Shown here in pieces: positions 53,293 to 61,232 of a stretch of DNA of 64,000 bases (position 1 is the stretch's first letter; each line of letters begins with the position of its first letter). The stretch covers positions 1-64,000 of the forward strand of contig CAJPKC010000003.1 of assembly GCA_905370255.1 (NCBI GenBank), in the 5' to 3' direction. Both the position numbers and the translations under genes were made by a program. The stretch comes from Streptococcus oralis. Its GTDB lineage: Bacteria > Bacillota > Bacilli > Lactobacillales > Streptococcaceae. A model generated the notes under the pieces. It had not been told where the DNA came from. It made no database searches and worked only from the letters and a program-made list of their open reading frames with translations.

Positions 53293-53658
53293 TTATCGGT
53301 GGCTTACGGCGTCAGCTTTTTCGTCCAATGTTTGTGTTTCGGTTAAGCCGTGTGTGAGTTGATTTGTGAACCATTCTTTGACTTGATCGTAGTCGTTGAT
53401 AAGTGTTTCGCCACGAGTAGCTGCGAGTACTGTGATGTTTAATGCGTATGGATCGACGCATACGGCGTCTAGAAATACAGGTTCTGGTAAAAGATATGTT
53501 GCGAAATTATCTTTTTCAAACGTTGTGAAAATGATGAAAATATCATCTTTGTTAAAGTATTCATCGTCGATGAATTGAGTTGCTTGGTTTTGAATGTATT
53601 TTGTTAGTTTTTCGATGTTGTTTAAGGCATAAGTGAATGATTGAGTTGTTAGTGACAT
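53293..53658 (-). CDS. Hypothetical protein
   Basis: Encodes 121 residues beginning MSLTTQSFTYALNNIEKLTK. Soluble, no recognised motif. AGAAAGGA precedes the start; four bases from the next IEKTM gene. Confidence 0.73.
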   Translation of the reverse strand: MSLTTQSFTYALNNIEKLTKYIQNQATQFIDDEYFNKDDIFIIFTTFEKDNFATYLLPEPVFLDAVCVDPYALNITVLAATRGETLINDYDQVKEWFTNQLTHGLTETQTLDEKADAVSHR

Positions 53659-53661
53659 AGT

Positions 53662-54456
53662 TTAGTCCTTTCTATTTTTGAGGCGGTATTCGACGTGGCA
53701 ATTAACTGTATATGTGTCTTCACAGCATGATAGTACTTTGAAGTCGTTTTCAGTTAGGATTAGATTTTCGTTGTCGAATTTTTTCTGACCGTATTTGACG
53801 CAGGAGATGTTATAACCCGAGAGATTTTGTTTCCAAAGTGGATTTCGGGCTTGATAAAGTTGGAATGACGACATGGTTTTTTCGATGACATTTGGTATTT
53901 TGTGCATGGCTTTGTATTTGCCTTTGAGAATTTGCAAATTGTAACCTGTTTTGTGCCAATTTCTAGTCAATAAAAACTTTAGAGCTTTTACGTCGGGTTC
54001 TGTTTGAGACATTAGTAAATCAAAACCATATCCCGGTTTTTCGTTGAAGTTTAATGATTTGAGATAGTTTAGTGTCCTATATGGATATCGTTCAGCGATC
54101 TCATACTGGATGTTTTCACTTTTGGATTGACTGAGAATGTCGACGTAGAGTCCTTTTTCGAGCAGTGCTTCTTGAATTTCGTCTTCGCCGTTTTCGGCCC
54201 ATTCTTGATAATGTTCTTGAGCATATCCACCGCGCACGAGTTCAGCGATGATGTATTTATCGTTTGTTCTGATTAGTTTGTTAATATAGAGTCCGTGTCG
54301 CGCCATAATTATGTGATACTGTCGTTGTAGGAACGTGTGTCCGTCGAAATATGGTTTGATACAATCTATTTCGCTATTTAGCAATCGGACTTCGAATAAG
54401 CCCATCGAATCCGTCTTTAGATGTGTTAGTTCTTGTTGGTATTCATTGAGAGTCAT
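53662..54456 (-). CDS. IEKTM-family protein with helical repeats
   Basis: Encodes 264 residues, the longest member. The N-terminal part contains MARHGLYINKLIRTNDKYII, then HYQEWAENGEDEIQEALLEK and further repeats; the core is VIEKTMSSFQLYQARNPLW. Its N-terminal layout is the guide for the frameshifted 44745 gene. AGAAAGGA precedes the start. Confidence 0.83.
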   Translation of the reverse strand: MTLNEYQQELTHLKTDSMGLFEVRLLNSEIDCIKPYFDGHTFLQRQYHIIMARHGLYINKLIRTNDKYIIAELVRGGYAQEHYQEWAENGEDEIQEALLEKGLYVDILSQSKSENIQYEIAERYPYRTLNYLKSLNFNEKPGYGFDLLMSQTEPDVKALKFLLTRNWHKTGYNLQILKGKYKAMHKIPNVIEKTMSSFQLYQARNPLWKQNLSGYNISCVKYGQKKFDNENLILTENDFKVLSCCEDTYTVNCHVEYRLKNRKD

Positions 54457-54611
54457 GATGTCCTTTCTATTTGCGATACGTCATTCGATGTGTTGGTTGA
54501 CATTATTCAATGACGTAAGTGGGTTTGTGATGTGATTTTTTATTTGCATTTTTAGAGTAAAAATGCTATACTTATAATTGTTAGGCTAATATGAACTGTC
54601 AGAATATAATT

Positions 54612-54815
54612 ATAAACGACGTCGCAATTAATATCGTTTTAAGGCAGCCGAAAGCGACATAGGCTAGACTTACGGCTTAAGTTTTTAAGTCGTCGCATTC
54701 GGCGGAATGCCGTCTGCGCGGATCGAAATAGCAAAATTTCTGGGAAAAGTCCTAACAAAATTGAGCTAAACTGTATTGTTTTGATGTGTTGCCTTGTAAG
54801 GCTATGTTTTTATAA
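54612..54815 (+). ncRNA. CRISPR-repeat-like small RNA, copy F
   Basis: Plus strand. The upstream TTGTTA...TGTCAGAAT may be the promoter. The 5' module (54612-54691) is followed by the 38-nt element (54692-54729, ending GCGCGGATCGAAAT), a unique tail starting AGCAAAATTTCTGGG, and a weak terminator GCCT-loop-AGGC with T5 (54793-54815). The surrounding 54457-54864 has no other gene; an AT-rich hairpin GCATTTTTA/TAAAAATGC lies at 54548-54570. Confidence 0.72.
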
Positions 54816-54864
54816 TGCAGTTTTGCTTTTTTTTTATTTTTGATAATTAAGAGTTCTTCAAAGT

Positions 54865-55170
54865 TCATTTCATACGCCCTTTCTGCATCGATTGGTCTTT
54901 GAACCGCCCAATAAATGTAGAAACATCGTGCATACAGAGACCGTTGAATTGATACCCTAGTGTTGCGCAAATAGCATTAACAGTATGTTCTTGCGCGTGA
55001 GACATAGTGATAGGTGCCATACCTTGAGGGATTTGTGTATATGGTTCTAATTCAGACAACGGTACCGTTGTTTTGATCGAACCGTCTAGGATTTCTGCGT
55101 TATTGTTTTCTGTTGAGAGAACGATGACACGTTTTTTGTTGTAGATTGCGAAGTTTCCTGGATTGAACAT
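54865..55170 (-). CDS. Hypothetical protein, paralog family 2
   Basis: Encodes 101 residues from ATG 55170 (AGAAAGGA upstream), beginning MFNPGNFAIYNKKRVIVLS. Paralog of 28515, sharing the SH3-like start and FNGLCMHDVSTFIGRFK. Like that paralog it lies beside a CRISPR-repeat-like ncRNA. Confidence 0.78.
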   Translation of the reverse strand: MFNPGNFAIYNKKRVIVLSTENNNAEILDGSIKTTVPLSELEPYTQIPQGMAPITMSHAQEHTVNAICATLGYQFNGLCMHDVSTFIGRFKDQSMQKGRMK

Positions 55171-55189
55171 GAGGTTCCTTTCTTTAAAG

Positions 55190-55783
55190 TTATTCGATAT
55201 TGAGCATTTCGCGTTGTGTTGGCGACATTTGATCTTTATAGGTTTCAAGCCAATCTAGTTGAGCTTGTGTTGGCTTGAGATAGCCTGTTTCAGCGACATC
55301 TGTTAGACTGTTTGAAATAGGTGATGTTGCGCATGCGAAGTAGATGGCTGAATCGTCGTTTGTGATGTTGTGATTATGTGCGATTTCGTTGTGCGTTCCA
55401 TAAGTGCATTCGTGGAATTGTCCTGTTGCGTCGAGCCAGCCGGTGAAGCCTTGATCTTTAGCGAGAGGTCGTTGCGGACATTCTTTAATTTCTACGATTT
55501 CGTCGTCAGTTGGATCGGGATAGAAACCGCCGACTTTATTGATGTAGAGTGTCTTTTTAGTTTTGAGCGTATCTTCAGGATGATCCATTTGGTCGAGCAT
55601 GATTTCAGCCATTTCTGGTGAACCATATAGTCGTTGAATTAAAGCCGCGCGATGCATATCTGCGAGGTCGTCGAGGTATAAATATGCGTCGACGCCTTTT
55701 TCTGGATGTTCTAGGTCTGAATCTTTTAAGACGCGATACCATGCGTCGGTTTGATCTGTTTGAATATGAGCGTAGGTTGGCAT
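55190..55783 (-). CDS. Hypothetical protein
   Basis: Encodes 197 acidic residues beginning MPTYAHIQTDQTDAWYRVLK. Contains His/Cys residues (GQFHECTYGTHNEIAHNH) that could bind metal, but no known family was recognised. AAAGAAAGGA precedes the start. Confidence 0.75.
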   Translation of the reverse strand: MPTYAHIQTDQTDAWYRVLKDSDLEHPEKGVDAYLYLDDLADMHRAALIQRLYGSPEMAEIMLDQMDHPEDTLKTKKTLYINKVGGFYPDPTDDEIVEIKECPQRPLAKDQGFTGWLDATGQFHECTYGTHNEIAHNHNITNDDSAIYFACATSPISNSLTDVAETGYLKPTQAQLDWLETYKDQMSPTQREMLNIE

Positions 55784-55805
55784 GTGTTAGAGTCCTTTCT
55801 TTGAA

Positions 55806-56207
55806 TTAGTAATGGAATTGGATTGTTGGTGAATCGTAGGTTTCCGTGTCGATGAAAACGTTGTTTGTTTCGTAATTATATGCAATGTTGAACACGGCTT
55901 TTGATAATAATCTACCTGTATTTCTTTCTAAATCTATAAATGTTTCGATTTTGAGTGCGCTTAATCCGACTGCCCAGAGTGGGTTGTTCACGGCATATAG
56001 TTGATATGGCGACATCGTTTTCTCGATTGTTGTTGGAACAGTAGTCATAGCCTGATATTTTAGTCGAAATGCGTTAATGTTTTGTGAGTCTTTGTTGCAA
56101 AATCGAAAGTTTTCAGCGGCTTTTATGAAATTTTCTAGTTCTTCGATATTGGGATTGACTTGTTCGCGCAATTTGTTATATTGCTTTATAGGTACGGTGG
56201 TGTCCAT
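55806..56207 (-). CDS. IEKTM-family protein (short)
   Basis: Encodes 133 residues: a helical N-terminus with NPNIEELENFIKAAENF, the core TIEKTMSPYQLYAVNNPLW, and a C-terminal helical part. Its ATG overlaps the stop of the upstream member (TAATG), indicating coupling. Confidence 0.82.
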   Translation of the reverse strand: MDTTVPIKQYNKLREQVNPNIEELENFIKAAENFRFCNKDSQNINAFRLKYQAMTTVPTTIEKTMSPYQLYAVNNPLWAVGLSALKIETFIDLERNTGRLLSKAVFNIAYNYETNNVFIDTETYDSPTIQFHY

Positions 56208-56971
56208 TAGATTCCTTTCTTTAAATTAGTTATTGATGCCGGATAGAGCGAGTCGAAGTCAACGTTGTCGTCGAAGTAGATTCCTTGTTTTGCGTTATTG
56301 TAATAATCGTCGAATAAGATCTTTGGAAGCTTGCCGTTATATTTTTCTCGAATTACGAATCGTTCTATTCCACGGGCTGTGAGTTCGACAGCCCAAAGTG
56401 GACTGTTTGATTCGAATAATTGTACTTCGGACATGGTTTTCTCGATGGTGGATGGCGCTTCAGTCATAGCTCGATATTTTGTCATTATTCCAATATCGTT
56501 GTTATTTGATTTGAGGGCTTCAATATAGGCTTTAAAAAGGGCAACGTTTGGATTGGCTTCGTTTTGAATGTAGTCGTGAACAATTTGATAAATTTTGCCT
56601 TGGTTTAATTGCTTAATACAAAAATCTGGATGATTTTCGATGACGGCTTTTCGAACGTCATCGTACTCAGATTCGATTAGCTCATCTAAATAGTATCCAT
56701 TTTCAGCAAAGGTTTCCATAATCCATTCTTGATTCATGGCTTTCCACTCATCATATCGTTCTGGTAACAAACCTTCTTGGATGCAAACACCTATAGCGAA
56801 AGTAGGGTCTAATTCAAGAATGCGCTCGATTTCTATGCTGTGTTTCAACAGAACAAGCCGATACGGTTCATTGCGAAGTTTTTCTTTGATGTTGTTCGGT
56901 TCCTGTAAATAAGACTCGAAATCCGTGATTTCGTCAGCGAGAACGGCTTGTTCGAACTCCTCTGGTGTCAT
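56207..56971 (-). CDS. IEKTM-family protein with helical repeats
   Basis: Encodes 254 residues. Repeats such as YDEWKAMNQEWIMETFAENG and EYDDVRKAVIENHPDFCIK precede the core TIEKTMSEVQLFESNSPLW. AGAAAGGA precedes the start. Confidence 0.83.
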   Translation of the reverse strand: MTPEEFEQAVLADEITDFESYLQEPNNIKEKLRNEPYRLVLLKHSIEIERILELDPTFAIGVCIQEGLLPERYDEWKAMNQEWIMETFAENGYYLDELIESEYDDVRKAVIENHPDFCIKQLNQGKIYQIVHDYIQNEANPNVALFKAYIEALKSNNNDIGIMTKYRAMTEAPSTIEKTMSEVQLFESNSPLWAVELTARGIERFVIREKYNGKLPKILFDDYYNNAKQGIYFDDNVDFDSLYPASITNLKKGI

Positions 56972-56983
56972 TTTAGTTCCTTT

Positions 56984-57295
56984 CTATGTTGCGTCATATT
57001 TTGTGTTTTTGATGAGTTTTGTGGTAGTTGAATATCGCATATAACAAAATATTTGATAAATGGTATGTTCGCGAGCCCATAATGGATTTCCTACATTGTG
57101 CAACTGTTCTGGTGACATCGTCTTTTCAATGATTGTTGGCACGGTTGTCATGGCTTGATACTTGAGGCGTATTGCTTTAAGTTTTGTCTCTCTATCGGTG
57201 ATAAGCCATTGTTCATTTTCGAGTGCTTTTTTGAGCATTTCGATATCAGGCTCTTTTTTGTAGGCGTAGTTGATCCAGTCAGGTCGGTTAATCAT
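56984..57295 (-). CDS. IEKTM-family protein (short)
   Basis: Encodes 103 residues from ATG 57295 (AGAAAGGAG upstream), which overlaps the preceding TGA. The core is IIEKTMSPEQLHNVGNPLW. The C-terminal domain is shortened. Confidence 0.8.
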   Translation of the reverse strand: MINRPDWINYAYKKEPDIEMLKKALENEQWLITDRETKLKAIRLKYQAMTTVPTIIEKTMSPEQLHNVGNPLWAREHTIYQIFCYMRYSTTTKLIKNTKYDAT

Positions 57296-57972
57296 TCCGT
57301 CTCCTTTCTGTGTTGGTGCCATAGCATCATTCGTGTGTTGAAATATTGCTTGTTATCGAGTAATTGGTCAAAATACTTGAAGAAGGCTTCGGGTTCGATT
57401 TGTGGATACAAGTCTTGAATGTTTTGAATCTGTGTGATTGTTAAATCCACTACCCAAAACGGACTATTAATCTGGAATAGTTGCGCAGGCGACATAGTCT
57501 TTTCAATCATCGAAGGTTCGGTGGTTTTGGCTGCGTAGTAAAGGCGAATAGCGCGGAGCTTGTTTTTATCGACGGCTTTTGGAACCTTGGCGTCGAGGAA
57601 TTCTTTGACGTATTTTAAGTCCGTTCTTGTGTTGATGATTGCACAAACGAATTCCCAGTGACGCTTTTTATTTCGAGCGAGTAGTTGACCACAATATTTA
57701 TTGTGATGGCGTACGACTGCTTCACGAACCTTTGGATTTTTGTCGTTGATGAATGTTTCAGGGAAGAGACCTAGACAAGCTAGAGCGTATCGAACGTCAC
57801 CGTGTTCGTGCGATTTCCATTCTTCATAGTGATCTTGTGCGTATTCATAGTCGATGAGTTTGGCAATAACTTCAGGTTCATTTTTTGCGATGAGAGCTTC
57901 AATGTTTTCGCCTTTAGACGCCATTAGGATGCGTTGTTGTTTGTTGGTTTTCGCGAGCACGTCGTTTTGCAT
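57292..57972 (-). CDS. IEKTM-family protein with helical repeats
   Basis: Encodes 226 residues: MASKGENIEALIAKNEPEVI, HYEEWKSHEHGDVRYALACL and a CGQLLARNKKRHWEF repeat, then the core MIEKTMSPAQLFQINSPFW. It is the best intact guide for the frameshifted 44745 and stop-containing 57975 genes. AGAAAGGA precedes the start. Confidence 0.83.
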   Translation of the reverse strand: MQNDVLAKTNKQQRILMASKGENIEALIAKNEPEVIAKLIDYEYAQDHYEEWKSHEHGDVRYALACLGLFPETFINDKNPKVREAVVRHHNKYCGQLLARNKKRHWEFVCAIINTRTDLKYVKEFLDAKVPKAVDKNKLRAIRLYYAAKTTEPSMIEKTMSPAQLFQINSPFWVVDLTITQIQNIQDLYPQIEPEAFFKYFDQLLDNKQYFNTRMMLWHQHRKETE

Positions 57973-57974
57973 GT

Positions 57975-58571
57975 TTAGGTTTCCTTTCTATGGTTGAGTT
58001 TTAAGTTCCATATTGATAAGTAGGCATGATCTTCGTCCAATTCTATTAGTTTTTTTAAATTTTCGAAAAAGATGTCGCTTTTGATGGTGTCGTATAAGTC
58101 TAGAATGGATTCGATACGATTTAATGTCAAATTATTAGCCCAAAATGGACTTTGAGATTGAAATAATTGCGATAGTGACATGGTTTTTTCGATTGGGCTT
58201 GGTTGCGATGTTTTTGCCTTATACATAATGCGAATAGCTTGTAATTTACGTTGGTCTATGCTGTTAGGCACAGGTGCTTCAAGAACGATTTTAATACAAT
58301 CTGTATTCGTTGTTTCGTCGATTTGGTCGCATACGAAATTCCAATGATCTAAGCTATTAAGGGCTAACAGTTGTTTGCAATATTCTAGATCGGTTACCGC
58401 AAAGGCATGTTGGATTTCTGGATGTTCGTTTGTTTTTCACTCATCATAATGCTCAGTTGCAAGTCCTTTACTGATGAGTCCTGCAATGATTGGTGGATCG
58501 GCTTCGGTGATTAGTTCTTCGATGTGATCACCGCGAGATGCTATGTAAAGTTCTTGTTGTTTGGTTAGCAT
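57975..58571 (-). pseudogene. IEKTM-family gene with in-frame TGA at a conserved Trp
   Basis: ATG 58571 (AGAAAGGAG upstream) opens a frame of 199 codons that is intact except for TGA at codon 45 (58437-58439). The context is HYDE-TGA-KTNEHPEIQ, where paralogs have HYEEWK or HYDTWK, so a single TGG to TGA change explains it. The remainder ends with the core PIEKTMSLSQLFQSQSPFW. Probably a recent pseudogene; the part from 58271 could still be made as a short protein. Confidence 0.85.
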
Positions 58572-58583
58572 GCAGACTCCTTT

Positions 58584-59048
58584 CTAGTAGATATTGTGTT
58601 CTTTAAGGATTTCGGTCAGTCGTCGATGGTCGATGGTGCCGTAGTTTGTGATAGCATTGTTGATGATTGGTGAAATGATTTCAGATTTGTTGATGTTTTT
58701 GAGTTTATGATATTCAGCTAAAATGACTTTGATTGTAACAGGTCGTAATTCGATTGTCCATAAGGGGTTGCGACATAGAAACAATTGAGCTCTATTCATT
58801 GTTTTCTCGATTGGACTTGGTTCTTTTGTTAATCCGTCGAGTTTGAGTTGTAAAATTGACATATATTGGTCATATGCTTTTTGTTGTTGTGCTTCTTCCG
58901 ACGTAAATACTATTTGAAACGGTGCTTCTAGAAAGCCTTTGAGCGCACTTAGTTGAGGATTTGCAATTTGGCCTAATCGTTTATATAAATATTTCCATGT
59001 TTTGCGCGACATGTTGTTTGTTTTAGGTTTTGTTTCGATGATTTTCAT
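58584..59048 (-). CDS. IEKTM-family protein (short)
   Basis: Encodes 154 residues: WKYLYKRLGQIANPQLSALK at the N-terminus, the core PIEKTMNRAQLFLCRNPLW, then a C-terminal helical domain. A close sister of 59060. AAAAGGA precedes the start. Confidence 0.82.
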   Translation of the reverse strand: MKIIETKPKTNNMSRKTWKYLYKRLGQIANPQLSALKGFLEAPFQIVFTSEEAQQQKAYDQYMSILQLKLDGLTKEPSPIEKTMNRAQLFLCRNPLWTIELRPVTIKVILAEYHKLKNINKSEIISPIINNAITNYGTIDHRRLTEILKEHNIY

Positions 59049-59059
59049 GTGAGTTCCTT

Positions 59060-59494
59060 TTATTGATATAATTTATTCAATTTTAGGTAATTTACATTCC
59101 CATTAAAATCGATGATTTTATCAAACATATTGGTGATTTGGTTCTCGGTTCCATAGTTTTTGAGCCACGGGACGGCTGCGATGATTTCAATGATGTCCTT
59201 TGGTCTCATATTGTTTGTCCATAATGGATTGTTTGTTAAGTATAATTGCGAGCGGGTCATTGTTTTTTCGATTGGTGCTGGTTCTTTGGTGAGAGTTTCC
59301 AGTTTTAGTTGTAATGCCTTGATATAATCGTAATGATACTGTTCGCTGTCAGCTTGTGTGAACACCTTCTTATATGGTGCGTCTAGAAATTGTTTCAATG
59401 TATCTGTGTTTGGATTTTTTTCCGTTATTAGCGAATCATATAGAGCATTCCATTCTTGCGATGTCAATTTGTTATAATTGGTGATTGTTGACAT
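59060..59494 (-). CDS. IEKTM-family protein (short)
   Basis: Encodes 144 residues: WNALYDSLITEKNPNTDTLK, the core PIEKTMTRSQLYLTNNPLW, and a C-terminal helical part. Tandem sister of 58584. AGAAAGGA precedes the start. Confidence 0.82.
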   Translation of the reverse strand: MSTITNYNKLTSQEWNALYDSLITEKNPNTDTLKQFLDAPYKKVFTQADSEQYHYDYIKALQLKLETLTKEPAPIEKTMTRSQLYLTNNPLWTNNMRPKDIIEIIAAVPWLKNYGTENQITNMFDKIIDFNGNVNYLKLNKLYQ

Positions 59495-59506
59495 TTACTT
59501 TCCTTT

Positions 59507-60028
59507 CTATTGTGGTGGTAAAATCGGTGGCACGTTAACGGTACCTTTTTTACGTGGTTTGTCGGGAATGACCATGTGGTGCGACATGACCATGGATGGA
59601 TACGCACTATGTGTATGAATATTTCCGACGAGACCTGCATTTGTGGAAATGTTTTGCAATATAATATTTGGAATAACATAGTTTTCCATAAAATTGATAA
59701 CGGACGCACCTGTTGGCAGTTCAAATGTATTTGCAAAGTAATAGCTCAATTGCTCAATGCTGTATTCCGCACACCACAACGGACAGTTAGCTTCATATAA
59801 CTGTGCCGGCGTCATTGTTTTTTCAATTGTAGTTGGAACGTGTGTTATGGCGCGATATTTAAGATCTAACGCTTGTAATTCATCTTTAGTACCAATAGGC
59901 GCCTTGTGAAAGTTCACAAGGCGCTTTAGATCGGCTATATCAGGATGCGTCTGCGACTTGATTTCTTCGAAGAGATTAATCGCTTGCGGAATAGTGAGGT
60001 GATTTTTGAAGAATTTACTCAGAATCAT
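59507..60028 (-). CDS. IEKTM-family protein next to the MoxR-type ATPase
   Basis: Encodes 173 residues from ATG 60028, one base after the ATPase stop, with AAGGTG as the binding site. The core is TIEKTMTPAQLYEANCPLW. The C-terminal part is His/Met-rich (HSAYPSMVMSHHMVIP) with a Pro-rich end, unlike other members. Coupling to the ATPase gene is the strongest hint that the family works with AAA+/vWA proteins. Confidence 0.82.
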   Translation of the reverse strand: MILSKFFKNHLTIPQAINLFEEIKSQTHPDIADLKRLVNFHKAPIGTKDELQALDLKYRAITHVPTTIEKTMTPAQLYEANCPLWCAEYSIEQLSYYFANTFELPTGASVINFMENYVIPNIILQNISTNAGLVGNIHTHSAYPSMVMSHHMVIPDKPRKKGTVNVPPILPPQ

Positions 60029-60029
60029 T

Positions 60030-61226
60030 TCACGACACCTTGATTTCTGCGGCTGAGAGCGCTTTGTCCATGAATTCAACAAACGGTTTCGTATATGTTT
60101 CGTCTCCGAAATAGAAGAGGCCGGCGATACAGTCGTCTTTTACGTTGGCTTTATTAGATGCGTTTAAGTCAGCTGTAAAGAAGTCTCGTGTGATGGCGTA
60201 GCCTACGTTGGTCTTGGCATCGTCAGACTTCATAGTTTCCCAGAAGGCGATGAAGTTTGCGACGTGTTGTGGTGTAAACTTGACATTACGTTCTTTCATT
60301 TCAGCGAGCCATGAGTCAACTGTGATGATTTGTTTTTGTAGAGTGTTATTTGCGAATTGATTGATGAGTTTTTGAGGAACTGGTTTGTTCGTCATAACTT
60401 TTGACAATGGGATTGATTCGATTGAGTTCCAGACCATTGTGGCGAATAACGGTCCAGCATCGTAGCCGATTTGGTCACTAATAATACCCGCGATAAAGGC
60501 ACGGTCGTCATCAGATGGGTTATCGAACAAGCCTTGAGCTTCCATGTCTTTTAACATGTCTGACAATTGTTCCCAACCTTTAGGTGTACGAACACGAACG
60601 TCGTCGACGGATTGTCCGTAGAAGTATGCGATGTTTTTAGCGTCTTCTAAGAAACGAATGACGTATTCGTGGATGTCATTTTTCTTTGCCCATTTGAGCC
60701 AGTCAATACGGTCTTCTTTCATGTAGATGAAATGGAAACGAGTCAAGTGAGCGGGGTCCATTTCGGTTGCGATGTAGTCGGTGTCTTCGTAACCTTTCAT
60801 TGTGCTAGATGGGTTCATCGCGGCGACGAAGCGCACGTTTTTGCCAAATTTTCGACCTTGGATTTGACGTTCATTTAGAACAGTCATCCATTCTGAAATG
60901 ACAGGGATTTGTGCACGGGCTAATTCATCGCACATGACAATAAAGTCTTTATTGGGGTTATCGAGAATTTCTTGAAATTTATGATGGAGTGCGTATTGCA
61001 CGAGTGTTTGTCCGGCATTGATATGAGGGACCGGAAGGGCGTTATCCCCTTGGTTTTGTTGCGCCATGTTGAAGTAGACGAGTTCGGCGCCGAGTTCTTT
61101 AGCGACTTGGTGTACAATTGCTGTTTTACCGATACCTGTCGGTCCGACAAGACATGGTACGATTTGCGGATTGCGTCCCGCCATATGGAATTTTAGTTTG
61201 CGAATAGCCATTGAGTTGTTGTCCAT
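60030..61226 (-). CDS. MoxR-type AAA+ ATPase, second copy
   Basis: Encodes 398 residues. Walker A GPTGIGKT (27-34), Walker B FIVMCDELAR, sensor region VRFVAAMNPSS and an arginine-finger-like HLTRFHF identify a MoxR-class ATPase. It pairs with the vWA/HExxH protein six bases upstream. It differs clearly from the MoxR protein at 4521, so the window holds two independent systems. Confidence 0.9.
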   Translation of the reverse strand: MDNNSMAIRKLKFHMAGRNPQIVPCLVGPTGIGKTAIVHQVAKELGAELVYFNMAQQNQGDNALPVPHINAGQTLVQYALHHKFQEILDNPNKDFIVMCDELARAQIPVISEWMTVLNERQIQGRKFGKNVRFVAAMNPSSTMKGYEDTDYIATEMDPAHLTRFHFIYMKEDRIDWLKWAKKNDIHEYVIRFLEDAKNIAYFYGQSVDDVRVRTPKGWEQLSDMLKDMEAQGLFDNPSDDDRAFIAGIISDQIGYDAGPLFATMVWNSIESIPLSKVMTNKPVPQKLINQFANNTLQKQIITVDSWLAEMKERNVKFTPQHVANFIAFWETMKSDDAKTNVGYAITRDFFTADLNASNKANVKDDCIAGLFYFGDETYTKPFVEFMDKALSAAEIKVS

Positions 61227-61232
61227 GAAAAT

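Noticed and set aside
57975..58571. Recoded genetic code with TGA as Trp
   Set aside because: Other genes in the window stop at TGA and encode Trp by TGG; only one gene has the internal TGA.
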